From Chromatium okenii (lineage in GTDB: Bacteria > Pseudomonadota > Gammaproteobacteria > Chromatiales > Chromatiaceae): a stretch of 64,000 nt of DNA. Location: contig NZ_PPGH01000037.1 in NCBI RefSeq assembly GCF_002958735.1, forward strand, positions 760,001 to 824,000. Direction: 5' to 3'. Positions 27,569 to 37,094 of the stretch are shown here, in pieces (the stretch's first letter is position 1; each line of letters starts with the position of its first letter). The notes under the pieces are model-generated. The model was not told the origin of the DNA. It made no database searches and worked only from the letters and a program-made list of their open reading frames with translations. Position numbers and translations under genes: made by a program.

Positions 27569-29428
27569 TCAATCACGCGGTTTGCGGCGTGATCCGGGCT
27601 CACCCTTGGCGTCGTGATCGCTCTCACGGTGCGGACGGCGTGTCTCACTTGCGGCACGCGGTGGACGTTCTGAAGGCGTCCCAGTCGCAGGGCGATGAGC
27701 ACTGGCGACGGGTGCAATACGCAGCGCCTGACCGCGCACAAATACGCGTTTGAGGTGATTGACGACCTCCCGCGACATTTCTTTCGGTAAATCAACAATG
27801 GAGTGATCTTCTTGAATATCAATCCGTCCGATATAACGCCCTTCTAAACCAGCTTCATTGGCAATCGCGCCGACGATTTCACGCGGCGTTGCGCCGTGCT
27901 GATGACCAACTTCAATCCGATAACTCACCAAATCGCCTTGCTCGCGGCGTCCATGACTGCGCTCAGGGCGCGGCGCAGCGCCAGCATCGCGTCCAGCGGC
28001 AGCATCACGTTCCGGGCGTGGTGAACGGCGCGGCTCGTCACGACCTTCGGCGCGAGGCGGGCGTTCTGTCCATTCACGACGCGGCGCTGCTGGACGCGGT
28101 AAATCTTCCTTGACGTTGAGCGGACGTTCGCGCTGATTGAGAAAAGCCAGCGCCGCAGCGATGTCATTCATCTCAATTTCCTGCTCTTGACCAATTCGCG
28201 CCAGCAGTCGATAGAAGAAATCTAAATCCTGCTCGGTCATGGTTTTGCGCACTTCAGCGATGAAGCGATCAATCCGTGACTCACTCAGCGCAGCCGCAGA
28301 TGGCGGATCCATCGCTGGCACATCGCGGCGAATCGTCCGCTCAATCGCTCGCAGCAGTCCGCGCTCGCGGGGTTCAACGAGCAAAATGGCGCGACCGGCA
28401 CGGCCAGCGCGACCGGTGCGTCCGATGCGGTGCACATACGCAGAAGGATCGGTCGGAATGTCGTAGTTGACAACGTGGCTGATGCGTTCGACATCCAGTC
28501 CGCGAGCAGCAACATCGGTGGCGACCAGAATATCCAATTGACCCTGTTTCAGGCGCTCTACCGTGCGCTCGCGCATGTCCTGATTCATATCGCCGTTGAG
28601 CGGCTCGGCAGCGAAACCGTGTGCTTTCAACTTGTCGGAAAGTTCGGTCGTGGCATTTTTGGTGCGCACAAAAATCAGCATTCCGTCAAAGGGTTCCAGT
28701 TCCAGAATGCGCGTGAGCACGTCGAGTTTATGAAAGCGCGTGACGATGCAGTGATGCTGGTCGATGGTATCGACCGTCGCCGAGGCGGAGGCAATACGCA
28801 CTTCCACTGGATTGACCAGTCGATCTTGGGCGACGCGACGAATCGCCGGCGGCATGGTGGCGGAAAACAACGCGACCTGACGCTCCTTCGGGGCTTGATC
28901 GAAAATCCAGTCAATATCTTCCGCAAAGCCCATGTTGAGCATTTCGTCGGCTTCGTCGAGCACCAGCGTTTTGATGCCGTCCAACACCAGCGTGCCGCGC
29001 CGAATGTGATCCATCACGCGCCCCGGCGTTCCAACAATCACCTGCGGATTGCGGCGCAGTTGACTGAGCTGCAAGCCGTAAGCCTGACCGCCGTAAATCG
29101 GTATAACATTGAAACCTTTGATGTTTTTGGCATAACCCTGAAATGCTTCGGCGACTTGCAGCGCCAGCTCGCGGGTTGGCGTTAATACCAGAACTTGCGG
29201 GCGTTGCAGTTCAAAGTCGATGCGGCTGAGAAGTGGGAGCGCAAAAGCGGCCGTTTTACCAGTTCCGGTCTGCGCTTGACCGAGCAAATCGCGGCCGGCG
29301 AGCAGGTGCGGAATACATTCGCTTTGAATCGCAGTAGGGGTTTCGTAGCCAAGATCGCGGACGGTTTGTGCAATGATTGGAGCAAGACCGAGTTCGCCGA
29401 AACCGGTGCTCGTGTCGGGGGTGTCCAT
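27569..29428 (-). CDS. deaD: DEAD-box ATP-dependent RNA helicase (DeaD/CsdA type)
   Basis: 619 aa. Q motif (FGELGLAPII...PTAIQ), motif I AQTGTGKTAAF, motif II VLDEADEML, motif III SATMPP, motif VI HRIGRTGRAGRAGRA. A charged Arg/Pro linker (~435-495) precedes a C-terminal DbpA-like RNA-binding domain (SYRIEVGHQHGATPREIVGA; GRIDIQEDHSIVDLP) and a basic tail. This order is that of DeaD/CsdA, which unwinds rRNA and structured mRNA in ribosome assembly and cold. Confidence 0.93.
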   Translation of the reverse strand: MDTPDTSTGFGELGLAPIIAQTVRDLGYETPTAIQSECIPHLLAGRDLLGQAQTGTGKTAAFALPLLSRIDFELQRPQVLVLTPTRELALQVAEAFQGYAKNIKGFNVIPIYGGQAYGLQLSQLRRNPQVIVGTPGRVMDHIRRGTLVLDGIKTLVLDEADEMLNMGFAEDIDWIFDQAPKERQVALFSATMPPAIRRVAQDRLVNPVEVRIASASATVDTIDQHHCIVTRFHKLDVLTRILELEPFDGMLIFVRTKNATTELSDKLKAHGFAAEPLNGDMNQDMRERTVERLKQGQLDILVATDVAARGLDVERISHVVNYDIPTDPSAYVHRIGRTGRAGRAGRAILLVEPRERGLLRAIERTIRRDVPAMDPPSAAALSESRIDRFIAEVRKTMTEQDLDFFYRLLARIGQEQEIEMNDIAAALAFLNQRERPLNVKEDLPRPAAPRREWTERPPRAEGRDEPRRSPRPERDAAAGRDAGAAPRPERSHGRREQGDLVSYRIEVGHQHGATPREIVGAIANEAGLEGRYIGRIDIQEDHSIVDLPKEMSREVVNHLKRVFVRGQALRIAPVASAHRPATGTPSERPPRAASETRRPHRESDHDAKGEPGSRRKPRD

Positions 29429-29710
29429 GCTGGAGCCTCAAGAAGGAAGGGTGCGACCTGAAGGGAAGACCGAATGGTCATTCAGGGTTGATTTCGCAAA
29501 TAAACGGGGCATTATCTGCCACTTACAGTAATGCGGCAAGTGGATTATTCCTTGATAGACGCCAGCTTGCCGAGTGCGATCACGCACTAAATTGAATTGC
29601 GACCGATTAGAACAACAGGTTTATTTCAATCAAGCCAGCAATTCAATTCACGAGTAACGCGCAACGCAGTTGATGAATTAAATAACGCGTTTTCTCACTT
29701 TTTTAGACGG

Positions 29711-29812
29711 TAAGATTTACGCGGTTAAAAAAGGTTTCAATTGACGGTTATCAATAAAAACAACGTGGTTACTGACAACCATCAATAGTTTATATCTGCA
29801 ACTGCGTAATCT
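29711..29812. repeat. degenerate copy of a ~101-bp MITE-like repeat
   Basis: Ends TAAGATTTACGCGGTT and AACTGCGTAATCTTCA are imperfect versions of the 16-bp inverted ends of the intact copy at 59497-59597. The interior shares the ACTGACAA and TCAATAG segments. It is the only structure I see in the 400-nt gap 29429-29830. Confidence 0.6.
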
Positions 29813-29830
29813 TCATTGTGTGAATCCGCT

Positions 29831-32767
29831 TTACCGCGCAGCGTGATGCGTGTTTCCAAGCAATACAGACAGACGTTCGGTTTGATGCGGATAAAGATCG
29901 GCGGGCACTTTGTCTTTTCCCAGCGCCATTAATACGGAATAACGCGCACAAGTATTTTTATCGCCATGACAGTATTTTTGTTTGAACAATGCCGCCGTTG
30001 CTGCGCTACCACTCATTTTATCGTTGAAAAACGGACAACCCGCCAATCGCTCGCAATCCTCGTGAATGATTGGTTTTGACTCCAGCATCTTTCCCGCAGA
30101 CGACTGCGCCGATGCTTCGATCGCCTTAATTTTGAATCTTCCCACCGCCTGAGACAGAGCATCGGTTTGCTCTTCCAAACTTTCGGCCGCCGCCGCTGCC
30201 TGTTCCACCAGCGCCGCATTCTGCTGCGTGACCTCGTCCATTTTGGCGACTGCGTAAGTGACCTGTTCAATCCCGACGCTTTGTTCCCGCGATGCACGAG
30301 TAATTTCATCAATCAATACTGCCACTTGCCGAAAACTGGTCACAACTTCATTCATAGTTCCGCCGGCTTGACCTGCCAATTGCGCTCCACTTTCAACGTG
30401 CGCGACTGAATCCGCAATCAAGCCTTTGATTTCTTTAGCAGCCTGCGCACTGCGCTGGGCAAGATTGCGCACCTCAGCAGCGACCACTGCGAAACCGCGT
30501 CCTTGTTCGCCAGCGCGAGCTGCTTCCACTGCTGCGTTAAGCGCCAAGATATTGGTTTGAAACGCAATGCCGTCAATCACGCTGATGATGTCAGCGATTT
30601 TTTTACTGGACGTTTGAATTGCACCCATCGTCTGCACTACGCGCTGCACCATTTCGCCGCCGCGCATGGCGAGCGTATTGGCATCTTGAGAGAGTTGATT
30701 CGCCTGCCCCGCGTTTTGCGCATTCAATTTGACCGTCGCATTAATTTGCTCCATCGAACCGGCAGTGTGTTCCAAGCTGGCGGCCTGCTCTTCAGTGCGA
30801 TTGGACAGATCGGTATTGCCCGCAGCGATTTCCTTAGCGGCGTTGCTGATCATTGTGGACGCATCAAGGATATTGCCGATGACTTCGCGCAGGCGCGTCA
30901 CCGTGTCGTTGGTATCGTGTTGGAGCTGACCAAAAGTACCGGTGTAATTGGCGTTCATCGTCTGCGTCAGATCGCCGCGAGCAATGGCGTTGAGAATGCT
31001 CGCCACATCGGTTAGTCCATGGGCGACGATTTCCATGAGCTGATTCAGTCCCAGCGCCAGCTGCAAAAAGAACCCTTCTTTACCATCAATTTCAATGCGA
31101 TGCGTGAAATCACCGCTCGCAGCTGCTTTGATCGTGGCAGCAATCTCGTTTTCAGCGATCACCTCAGTGGTGCGATCTGTCCACAGCGTCACGCGCCCGC
31201 TATAAGCGCCGAATTCATCCAACACTGGGCTGGGTGTTACCCGCAAATCCCGTCCGCCGATACTTGTATTGAGGGTGAGCGAAGCCGACAAACTGGTGCG
31301 ATACAGCGTGCGGGTTTCCTCATCTTCAAAGTAATCAGCAAGGTTTGCGCCCAGCATTTTTTCAGCGTTGAAATCAGGGTGATGGCGGGCGAGGTCATTT
31401 GACAGCTTGCGCCAAAAGGTCTGCGCCGCTGCGTTGAGATAAACCAACTGATGGCGATCATTTGAGATCGTGACCGGCATCGTCACATGATCAAGACCGA
31501 CACGAATGCACAGATTTTCGCGGGCGACGCGCTTGGCATGTTGAATATCGTAGTCCAATCGCGCTTGCACCGATTTGACCGCTAATAGCATCAAACCGAG
31601 TTCATCTTTATCAATGGTTTCAATGTGATTGTGGTAATTGCCATCAGAAATGGCGGCCAGATGACCAAGCGTCATTTTCAACGGGCGCGTAATTTTGCGC
31701 ACCAACCACAGACTGAGCAGCAGCGCAGTCAGTATCGCCAGCACCGAAAAAACAATGGCATTACGCTCGGCGCGAGTGGCGGCAGCCATCAGCGTGTCAC
31801 GTTCGTTTTGCGCATCATTTCTCACCTGATTGAACGCATCAATAATGAAACGCCGATAAGTGCGCCAAATGGTGTTATCTTCTTGATTATAAATCACTTT
31901 AGCGGCGAATAAATCCCCAGAGTCTATTCGCTCCAAAACGCGGGTTTGCGCTGCGATATGCTGTTGCCGCCCGGCAGCAATGTCATCTAAGTTCTTAATC
32001 AACAACGCATTATCCACAGCAACACGCCGTGCTTGTTCCTGTGCATCGGCAAAAATTTGTCCCGATTGCGTGAGATTGTTCCGCGCCTGTTGATCCTTGG
32101 GTTCAAGCAGGAGATAACGCATCGCGGCGGTCATTTGCAGACCATGGTTGTACATATCGTGATAAGCCTGTTCCAGCACCTGCGTTTGTTCCGAAATCCG
32201 CCGCATTTGCGCAGTTGCCTGCTGCAAGCTCGACAACGACAGCGCAATGGCAACCACGAACAGCACGGAAATAAAGGCGAGACCGCCCGGCAGCGCCCGC
32301 GTAATGTAGATTTCGTTGATCCAAGTTTTGATTCGCGCCAGCAGCGGCTGCGCTGGTTTGCCCGCCCGCAATCGAGCGTACAACGCTTCAGCGGCGGCGA
32401 TTTGCTCGCGGCTAGGTTTGCGCCGCACTGAGATGTAGCCGGTGATTTTTTCGTGCTGGCGCAGCGCCGAAATGTTTGCTTCAACCCAGTAGAAGTCGCC
32501 GTTTTTACAGCGATTTTTGACAATGCCCGTCCACGGATGTCCCGCCTCAATCGTTTTCCACAAGTCTTCAAACGCAACAGCGGGCATATCAGGATGGCGA
32601 ATTAAATTGTGCGGAGCGCCGAGCAGCTCTTCCTCAGTGAAGCCGCTGATTTCAACGAAATCACGATTGCACTGGGTGATCACACCTTGCAGATCAGTGC
32701 TGGAAACGATCAATTGATCGTCGCGCATCAGGTGTTCGATGTTGGTAACGGGTAAATTGGTGCGCAT
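29831..32767 (-). CDS. Aer-type PAS methyl-accepting chemoreceptor with C-terminal cysteine module
   Basis: 978 aa. An Aer-like PAS domain at the N-terminus ([52 protein letters not shown]) suggests FAD-based redox or oxygen sensing. Two membrane segments (~170-190 and ~340-358) flank a ~150-residue periplasmic domain. HAMP, a second PAS-like region and another HAMP-like segment follow, then the signalling hairpin ([40 protein letters not shown]). A C-terminal extension at residues 905-940 carries C-x5-C-x21-C-x6-C ([10 protein letters not shown]...YCHGDKNTC), not the CZB zinc domain. No other chemotaxis gene is nearby. Confidence 0.88.
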   Translation of the reverse strand: MRTNLPVTNIEHLMRDDQLIVSSTDLQGVITQCNRDFVEISGFTEEELLGAPHNLIRHPDMPAVAFEDLWKTIEAGHPWTGIVKNRCKNGDFYWVEANISALRQHEKITGYISVRRKPSREQIAAAEALYARLRAGKPAQPLLARIKTWINEIYITRALPGGLAFISVLFVVAIALSLSSLQQATAQMRRISEQTQVLEQAYHDMYNHGLQMTAAMRYLLLEPKDQQARNNLTQSGQIFADAQEQARRVAVDNALLIKNLDDIAAGRQQHIAAQTRVLERIDSGDLFAAKVIYNQEDNTIWRTYRRFIIDAFNQVRNDAQNERDTLMAAATRAERNAIVFSVLAILTALLLSLWLVRKITRPLKMTLGHLAAISDGNYHNHIETIDKDELGLMLLAVKSVQARLDYDIQHAKRVARENLCIRVGLDHVTMPVTISNDRHQLVYLNAAAQTFWRKLSNDLARHHPDFNAEKMLGANLADYFEDEETRTLYRTSLSASLTLNTSIGGRDLRVTPSPVLDEFGAYSGRVTLWTDRTTEVIAENEIAATIKAAASGDFTHRIEIDGKEGFFLQLALGLNQLMEIVAHGLTDVASILNAIARGDLTQTMNANYTGTFGQLQHDTNDTVTRLREVIGNILDASTMISNAAKEIAAGNTDLSNRTEEQAASLEHTAGSMEQINATVKLNAQNAGQANQLSQDANTLAMRGGEMVQRVVQTMGAIQTSSKKIADIISVIDGIAFQTNILALNAAVEAARAGEQGRGFAVVAAEVRNLAQRSAQAAKEIKGLIADSVAHVESGAQLAGQAGGTMNEVVTSFRQVAVLIDEITRASREQSVGIEQVTYAVAKMDEVTQQNAALVEQAAAAAESLEEQTDALSQAVGRFKIKAIEASAQSSAGKMLESKPIIHEDCERLAGCPFFNDKMSGSAATAALFKQKYCHGDKNTCARYSVLMALGKDKVPADLYPHQTERLSVLLGNTHHAAR

Positions 32768-32906
32768 CGGATGGAGTTCTCAGGTTGAAACAAAGTGCAA
32801 AGCATGGTGCATTTTGCGACGCCAAACGCTCCTTGAGCCGCGTTTGTATGGCTATGCGATAATCACACATTCTCCTTTAATGAGCGAAAACATAGAGGCT
32901 GTTGTC

Positions 32907-33929
32907 ATGCCAAGGTTGCAAATACTGCGTTCCCTGCCCCGTTTCCTATTGAAATCTCGACCACGCGAGCAGGGTCGAATGCTCCTTGTCATGTTGTTGG
33001 TAAGTCCGTTGGTGCTCAGTAGCGCCGCCTGCGCTGCGCCGCAGCAACGCGAAAATGCGAATTTGGCGCAAACGGACGACTTTTCGCCATCTGAAGAAAT
33101 GATGCCAGCAGATGATCTTTCATCTCTATCGCGTAACAACGCGCCGCCACCAGTGAATCGGGCTGATTTACGTTTACAATCAGTAAGTGCATTGGTAATG
33201 GATGAATACGGCAATCGTTTGTATTCCAAAAATTCCAAACTCATTAAACCAATTGCTTCCGTCACTAAATTGATGACCGCAATGGTCGTGCTCGATGCAA
33301 AAGTACCGCTTGATCCGCAAATTGGCATTATTGAAGATGATCGTGATCGGTTGCGGAATAGCAGCTCGCGCTTGCGCATTGGCGATGCAGTATTAACGCG
33401 GCGTGAAATGCTCACAGCAGCGTTAATGTCATCCGATAATCGCGCTGCTCATGCGCTAGGGCGCACTACTTTTCAAGGCGGAACGTCGGCATTTGTTCGC
33501 GCTATGAATCGTAAAGCGAAATCATTAGGAATGTATGACACTTATTTTGCAGATTCAACGGGATTGGATGCGCGGAATCGCTCTTCGGCTGAAGACTTGG
33601 TGAAAATGGTACGCGCAGCGGGTAATTATCCTTTTATTCGTAAAACGACATCTACCGGTGAAACGACATTGCGACCTTTTGCAAATGGGCAATCGTTGTT
33701 ATATCGCAACACCAATGCGTTGGTGAGAAATCCCGAATGGAATATCGAAATTAGTAAAACTGGTTTTATCAATGAAGCGGGTCATTGTTTAGTCATGCAA
33801 ACGCGCATTGGGGATCGGCGGTTTCATATTGTTTTGCTCGATGCCACTGGGCGCTCAACGACAACGAATGATGCGATTCGGATTCGGAACTGGCTGTTAA
33901 ATCGTTCGCAAAAAACCGCAGCGCGATAG
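32907..33929 (+). CDS. pbpG: D-alanyl-D-alanine endopeptidase (PBP7 type)
   Basis: Penicillin-binding S11 peptidase that cleaves DD-crosslinks in peptidoglycan. ~340 aa from ATG 32907 (AGAGG 8 nt upstream); the open frame extends further but unsupported. N-terminal signal segment (LLVMLLVSPLVLSSAACA). SxxK active site SVTKLMTAM, SxN motif SSDNRAAHALG, and KTG box SKTGFINEAGHC are intact. It is monocistronic, with its own terminator. Confidence 0.9.
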   Translation: MPRLQILRSLPRFLLKSRPREQGRMLLVMLLVSPLVLSSAACAAPQQRENANLAQTDDFSPSEEMMPADDLSSLSRNNAPPPVNRADLRLQSVSALVMDEYGNRLYSKNSKLIKPIASVTKLMTAMVVLDAKVPLDPQIGIIEDDRDRLRNSSSRLRIGDAVLTRREMLTAALMSSDNRAAHALGRTTFQGGTSAFVRAMNRKAKSLGMYDTYFADSTGLDARNRSSAEDLVKMVRAAGNYPFIRKTTSTGETTLRPFANGQSLLYRNTNALVRNPEWNIEISKTGFINEAGHCLVMQTRIGDRRFHIVLLDATGRSTTTNDAIRIRNWLLNRSQKTAAR

Positions 33930-33955
33930 TGTAATCAAAATCCAACTATGCAATT

Positions 33956-33987
33956 AAAAAAGCTCCGTAATAACGGGGCTTTTTTTA
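33956..33987 (+). terminator. terminator of pbpG
   Basis: AAAAAGCTCCGT-aata-ACGGGGCTTTTTTT, with one G-T pair; A and T runs on both sides could serve both strands. Confidence 0.88.
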
Positions 33988-34005
33988 ACAGTGTTGCAGT
34001 CTAAT

Positions 34006-34473
34006 TTATTTGGGCAGCGCCAGCAAAAAGCGCCCGGTATTAGCCAATTGGCGACGCAGTAGCTGCCAATTTTCCGCAGGATGACGCGCTTCCTGACAGC
34101 GCAATAAACGCAAGCGTTGCGCCCGATCTAAATGATTGAGCACCGTTACCCACAAGGTATCGTCAACGTTATAAGTGCGCCCTTCGGCGAGACAAACCGG
34201 AATCACGTTAGCAATCGGCACTTCTAAATCGGTCGCCAAGGCGCTCACAGCGGTTTGAATACTCATGGTTTTCAGGTCGTCGGCAGCGGCGGTGAGATCG
34301 TAAGGCGGTTGCCATTCGCGCAGCGGACGCAGGCGGTCGATGTGGCTGACGACCACCAGCAGCGGCGGCGCTGCTCGTTTCAAATGCTGGACTTGCGCCG
34401 TCCGCAAAGTGTCGAGAATCTGCCGTTCAGTTTGGCGATCTGGGCAATGTGCCGCCGTGACCCAGAGAATCAT
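34006..34473 (-). pseudogene. C-terminal part of a GTPase, truncated at an IS607-type element
   Basis: 155 codons reading LWVTAAHCPDRQTERQILDT, VVSHIDRLRPLREW (G4-like base-specificity motif SHID) and later IANVIPVCLAEGRTYN. The P-loop and G3 motifs expected ~150-250 residues earlier are absent because the frame runs straight into the insertion element at ~34480. It is distinct from the GTPase at 36189-36872, which has its own P-loop. The product is presumably non-functional. Confidence 0.65.
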
Positions 34474-34479
34474 ATCCGA

Positions 34480-34620
34480 TACATTTTTCTTAACTTTCGT
34501 TAACTGCCACGTTAAAAACGTGGGGTATATCTACCAAGGCGCGTAACAGGATATTACGCGCTCCGACAACATCTCTATTGACCCACTCTCCAGAGAGTAA
34601 TCGGATTCTTTTTGCCCCGC
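34480..34620 (-). ncRNA. possible omega/reRNA at the tnpB 3' end
   Basis: TnpB nucleases are guided by an RNA from the 3' end of their gene, with the guide read from DNA beyond the element end. Here the last codons of tnpB form the hairpin CCACGTTTTTAACGTGG (34508-34524 on the minus strand). The guide would then come from the GTPase fragment beyond ~34480. Inferred from family knowledge; limits are approximate. Confidence 0.3.
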
Positions 34621-35872
34621 CAACTTGTTTTATTTCACCTGTTTCGGGGTGAGTCTTACTGGTATACGCTTCACACACATCTAACACTGTTTTTCCATAC
34701 TCAAATGCTTTATTTTTCAAGAACTGCTTAAAGCGATAATGGGCAAAGGTCAACAGATTGCGGACGGTTTTACTTCTGATTTTTCTACCTGCTCTACCGA
34801 CCATTTGCGAAGTTTCAAAAGTGGGCAGCAGAATACAATCAAAGTTTTTTACAAAAAACAACGCGGCTTTGTGGTGCAGTTCATTAATTAGATTCTGCAC
34901 CTTTTGACGCATTCGTAAACCCGCTAACAACATTCTTTTCTTTTTTTGTTTCCCTGCTTTCGCTGCACGGGAAAGCAAATCATCAAGGTAATGCGCCATG
35001 CGTTGAATGCGTGAAAAATCGCCACTGCCAATCAAGCCACATGAATCAGTTGAATAGAAAGTCGCAAACGTTCTTACGCCGGGGTCAATCGCTACCACAC
35101 CAAGGGCTTGGTTCTCGCCATAAGGTACAAGGTGTTTTGTGGGGACGGCTAAGTAAAATTTGCCAGCTTTCCATACCAGCCGCGAGTCACGAAAAGACTC
35201 TGGTAAAGATTCGGCATAACCCAAACCTTTGCCAGAGACTTGTGGGTAAATACCTTTATTGCTAATAGCGGTTTTGGGAATAAAGCAGGATTGTATCGGG
35301 TCTTTGCGGCTACGAAAGCGAAAGGTCGTCCGTTTGCCACTGCCTTTATTGGCTTTGCACGTTTTCCAAAAAGCGTTGTGTGCATCTTTAATAGCAGTGC
35401 CTTTAATTTGAAAAGGCGTGTCTTTTGTCCATGCAGGCAATAAACGGGTGAACATCTTTTTAATGTCCATCCATGATGGCTTTGCTCCCTCATAATCGCG
35501 TAACAAGGCAATCGTGGCGTTATAAACGTAGCGGCTCACTTTCATCCATTGCTTGAATTGCGCTCTGTTCTGCGCGGTTGGATATAGCTTGAGCAACTTG
35601 CTTTTTGTAATTTCTAAGTCCAGGCATTCTACAACTGAAGACGTGTAGGATATTGAGCAAGTCTTGATTAAGTTCGACTTCGTGGTTGAGTGTGTCTTCT
35701 GATAAAACCACGAGTTTTCCACCATTTGACTCGATAATAAATCGAATGAGTTCATGTCCAAATCGCGCAAGTCGGTCTCGGTGGGCAACCACAAGCGTGA
35801 TGTGAGTTCCGCGCATTGCGCGTTCCAAAATGGTGTTAAGTCCTTTTCTTTTGAAGTTGAGTCCACTACCAA
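34490..35872 (-). CDS. tnpB: TnpB family RNA-guided nuclease / IS accessory protein
   Basis: Open frame of 460 codons; the recognisable TnpB starts near LDLEITKSKLLKLYPTAQNR (residue ~85), inside the tnpA 3' end in another frame, so the real start is uncertain. RuvC-like acidic residues: VVAIDPGVRTFATFYS, LLPTFETSQMVGRAG and NRDVVGARNILLRAL. The usual CxxC...CxxC zinc ribbon between the last two is replaced by TSKTHPETGEIKQVGG, which has no cysteine pair. Confidence 0.88.
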   Translation of the reverse strand: MVVDSTSKEKDLTPFWNAQCAELTSRLWLPTETDLRDLDMNSFDLLSSQMVENSWFYQKTHSTTKSNLIKTCSISYTSSVVECLDLEITKSKLLKLYPTAQNRAQFKQWMKVSRYVYNATIALLRDYEGAKPSWMDIKKMFTRLLPAWTKDTPFQIKGTAIKDAHNAFWKTCKANKGSGKRTTFRFRSRKDPIQSCFIPKTAISNKGIYPQVSGKGLGYAESLPESFRDSRLVWKAGKFYLAVPTKHLVPYGENQALGVVAIDPGVRTFATFYSTDSCGLIGSGDFSRIQRMAHYLDDLLSRAAKAGKQKKKRMLLAGLRMRQKVQNLINELHHKAALFFVKNFDCILLPTFETSQMVGRAGRKIRSKTVRNLLTFAHYRFKQFLKNKAFEYGKTVLDVCEAYTSKTHPETGEIKQVGGAKRIRLLSGEWVNRDVVGARNILLRALVDIPHVFNVAVNES

Positions 35873-36143
35873 TGTCCTTAATTATTTCTGCGTGTGGATA
35901 TTGATTGCGCATGAATTGAACTTGGCGGTCAAGGTCATCTTTTTGTTTATCGCTAGACACGCGACAGTAACAGATGACAGCAGACTCAATTGCGCCCAAA
36001 TAGGATTCAACGTTGTATTTTCGTTGTCCTGATATTTTGATGGTTTCAATCTCTCCATCATTCGCCATTCTCCTAAGCGTGTTTGGGTGCACTCCCAGTA
36101 TTAACGCTGCTTTTCTGCTAGATTCATATTTCATGGAATACAA
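35520..36143 (-). CDS. tnpA: IS607 family serine recombinase TnpA
   Basis: 207 aa. N-terminal MerR-like helix-turn-helix (SSRKAALILGVHPNTLRRMA) followed by the serine recombinase domain with catalytic Ser in CYCRVSSDKQKDDLDRQ and conserved Arg in VVAHRDRLARFGHELIRF. It mobilises the element through a circular intermediate. Its 3' end overlaps the 5' part of tnpB in another frame. The C-terminus after the overlap (SAIQAMDESEPLRL) is atypical. Confidence 0.9.
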   Translation of the reverse strand: MYSMKYESSRKAALILGVHPNTLRRMANDGEIETIKISGQRKYNVESYLGAIESAVICYCRVSSDKQKDDLDRQVQFMRNQYPHAEIIKDIGSGLNFKRKGLNTILERAMRGTHITLVVAHRDRLARFGHELIRFIIESNGGKLVVLSEDTLNHEVELNQDLLNILHVFSCRMPGLRNYKKQVAQAISNRAEQSAIQAMDESEPLRL

Positions 36144-36156
36144 TTATCGATAATTG
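36141..36156. promoter_or_regulatory. perfect palindrome upstream of tnpA
   Basis: CAATTATCGATAATTG, 16 bp, overlapping the region just before the tnpA start. It may be the binding site for the TnpA HTH at the element's left end or an autoregulatory operator. Confidence 0.5.
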
Positions 36157-36188
36157 TTAGTATTTGTAAACTTTTTATTTACTATGCA

Positions 36189-36872
36189 CTAGCCGTCTTC
36201 TGGCAAGGTGAAATCGACCGGCACCCAATGCGGCGCAGCTCCCGCAAAGGTTCCAGCGGTTTGCCGTTGTTGCAGCAATGCCCGCCCCAAATCCGCCGGC
36301 AGCGTGTTTGGCCAAGGTTCCTGCGTAAAAAGATAGGGTTGCAGATGTTCCATGTCATCGGGATACAGATCGTGCAAAGTGGTTTGCGCAATGACCAACG
36401 GCCAGTCGGGATGGCGCTGGCGCACCTCGCGCAGCGCGGCAAAAATCGGCTGGGGATTGGGATCGCTGGCACGAATCACGCCGAGCAGGAGATGCGCTTG
36501 CGATTCGCACCAGCGCAGGTCTTCAGTCGGATCGTAAGCCACCTCACTCAGCCCGCGTGTATCGAGAAAACGCACCACCGGCGCGATTGCCGGAAAATCA
36601 AAATAAGCCAGAGTGCGGGTGCAGGGCTGAAAACCGTTGCCAATCAATGCCTGTTCGCTACCGGTGAGCGCCCGCACGATGGAGCTTTTACCGGCTTGGG
36701 TTTTGCCCACCAGCCACACCACCGGCAAAGTCTCCTCACGGCGGGCGCTGGTCAGCACTTGCTGAAGTTGTGCGGTTTCAAGCTGCGGCGTGAGCAAAAC
36801 GCGCTGCAAGGTGTCGAAATGCTCAGACCAAGCAAAATGTTTAGGCCAAGTAAAAAAGGAATCTTGAGACAT
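36189..36872 (-). CDS. P-loop GTPase, C-terminally truncated by the IS607-type element
   Basis: ~227 aa from ATG 36872. P-loop WLVGKTQAGKSSIVRALTG and G3 FLDTRGLSEVAYD are clear; the G4 site is TTLHD. The frame ends FTLPEDG and then a stop at the element boundary, so a longer C-terminal part (in relatives a membrane or DUF697-type region) is gone. Normally it would be followed by the second GTPase, whose N-terminus is also missing. Confidence 0.7.
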   Translation of the reverse strand: MSQDSFFTWPKHFAWSEHFDTLQRVLLTPQLETAQLQQVLTSARREETLPVVWLVGKTQAGKSSIVRALTGSEQALIGNGFQPCTRTLAYFDFPAIAPVVRFLDTRGLSEVAYDPTEDLRWCESQAHLLLGVIRASDPNPQPIFAALREVRQRHPDWPLVIAQTTLHDLYPDDMEHLQPYLFTQEPWPNTLPADLGRALLQQRQTAGTFAGAAPHWVPVDFTLPEDG

Positions 36873-37041
36873 GGAAAAACCTCGCAACAGGTTGAATCAA
36901 TTTGTAAAAATCCAATAACAGTGAGCGTTCCAATAGTGGAATTGTCCCATGATAACGCTTCATCCAATGGCACATACGCGTGAATTTAACATCGACGACA
37001 GAATCAATACACAGCGTAACAAATTGTTATATCACTCAAAT

Positions 37042-37080
37042 AAAAAACCCGCTCACTACATCAATAGCGAGCGGGTTTTA
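37042..37080 (-). terminator. terminator of the KilA-N gene
   Basis: AAAACCCGCTC (37044-37054) with GAGCGGGTTTT (37069-37079); A and T runs on both sides. It lies 15 nt beyond the KilA-N stop on the minus strand. Confidence 0.88.
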
Positions 37081-37094
37081 TGCAGCGTTGGCGA

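Larger units (their letters stand above)
34480..36180 (-). mobile_element. IS607-type insertion element (tnpA serine recombinase + tnpB)
   Basis: The element carries a MerR-HTH/serine-recombinase TnpA and an overlapping TnpB, the IS607 arrangement. It is flanked on each side by a truncated GTPase gene. Exact ends are not marked by inverted repeats, as expected for this family, so both bounds are estimates. The left end holds the palindrome CAATTATCGATAATTG upstream of tnpA. Confidence 0.85.

Noticed and set aside
28430..29185. 251-codon plus-strand frame opposite deaD
   Set aside because: It is the antisense shadow of the helicase domain; the minus-strand frame carries all DEAD-box motifs.
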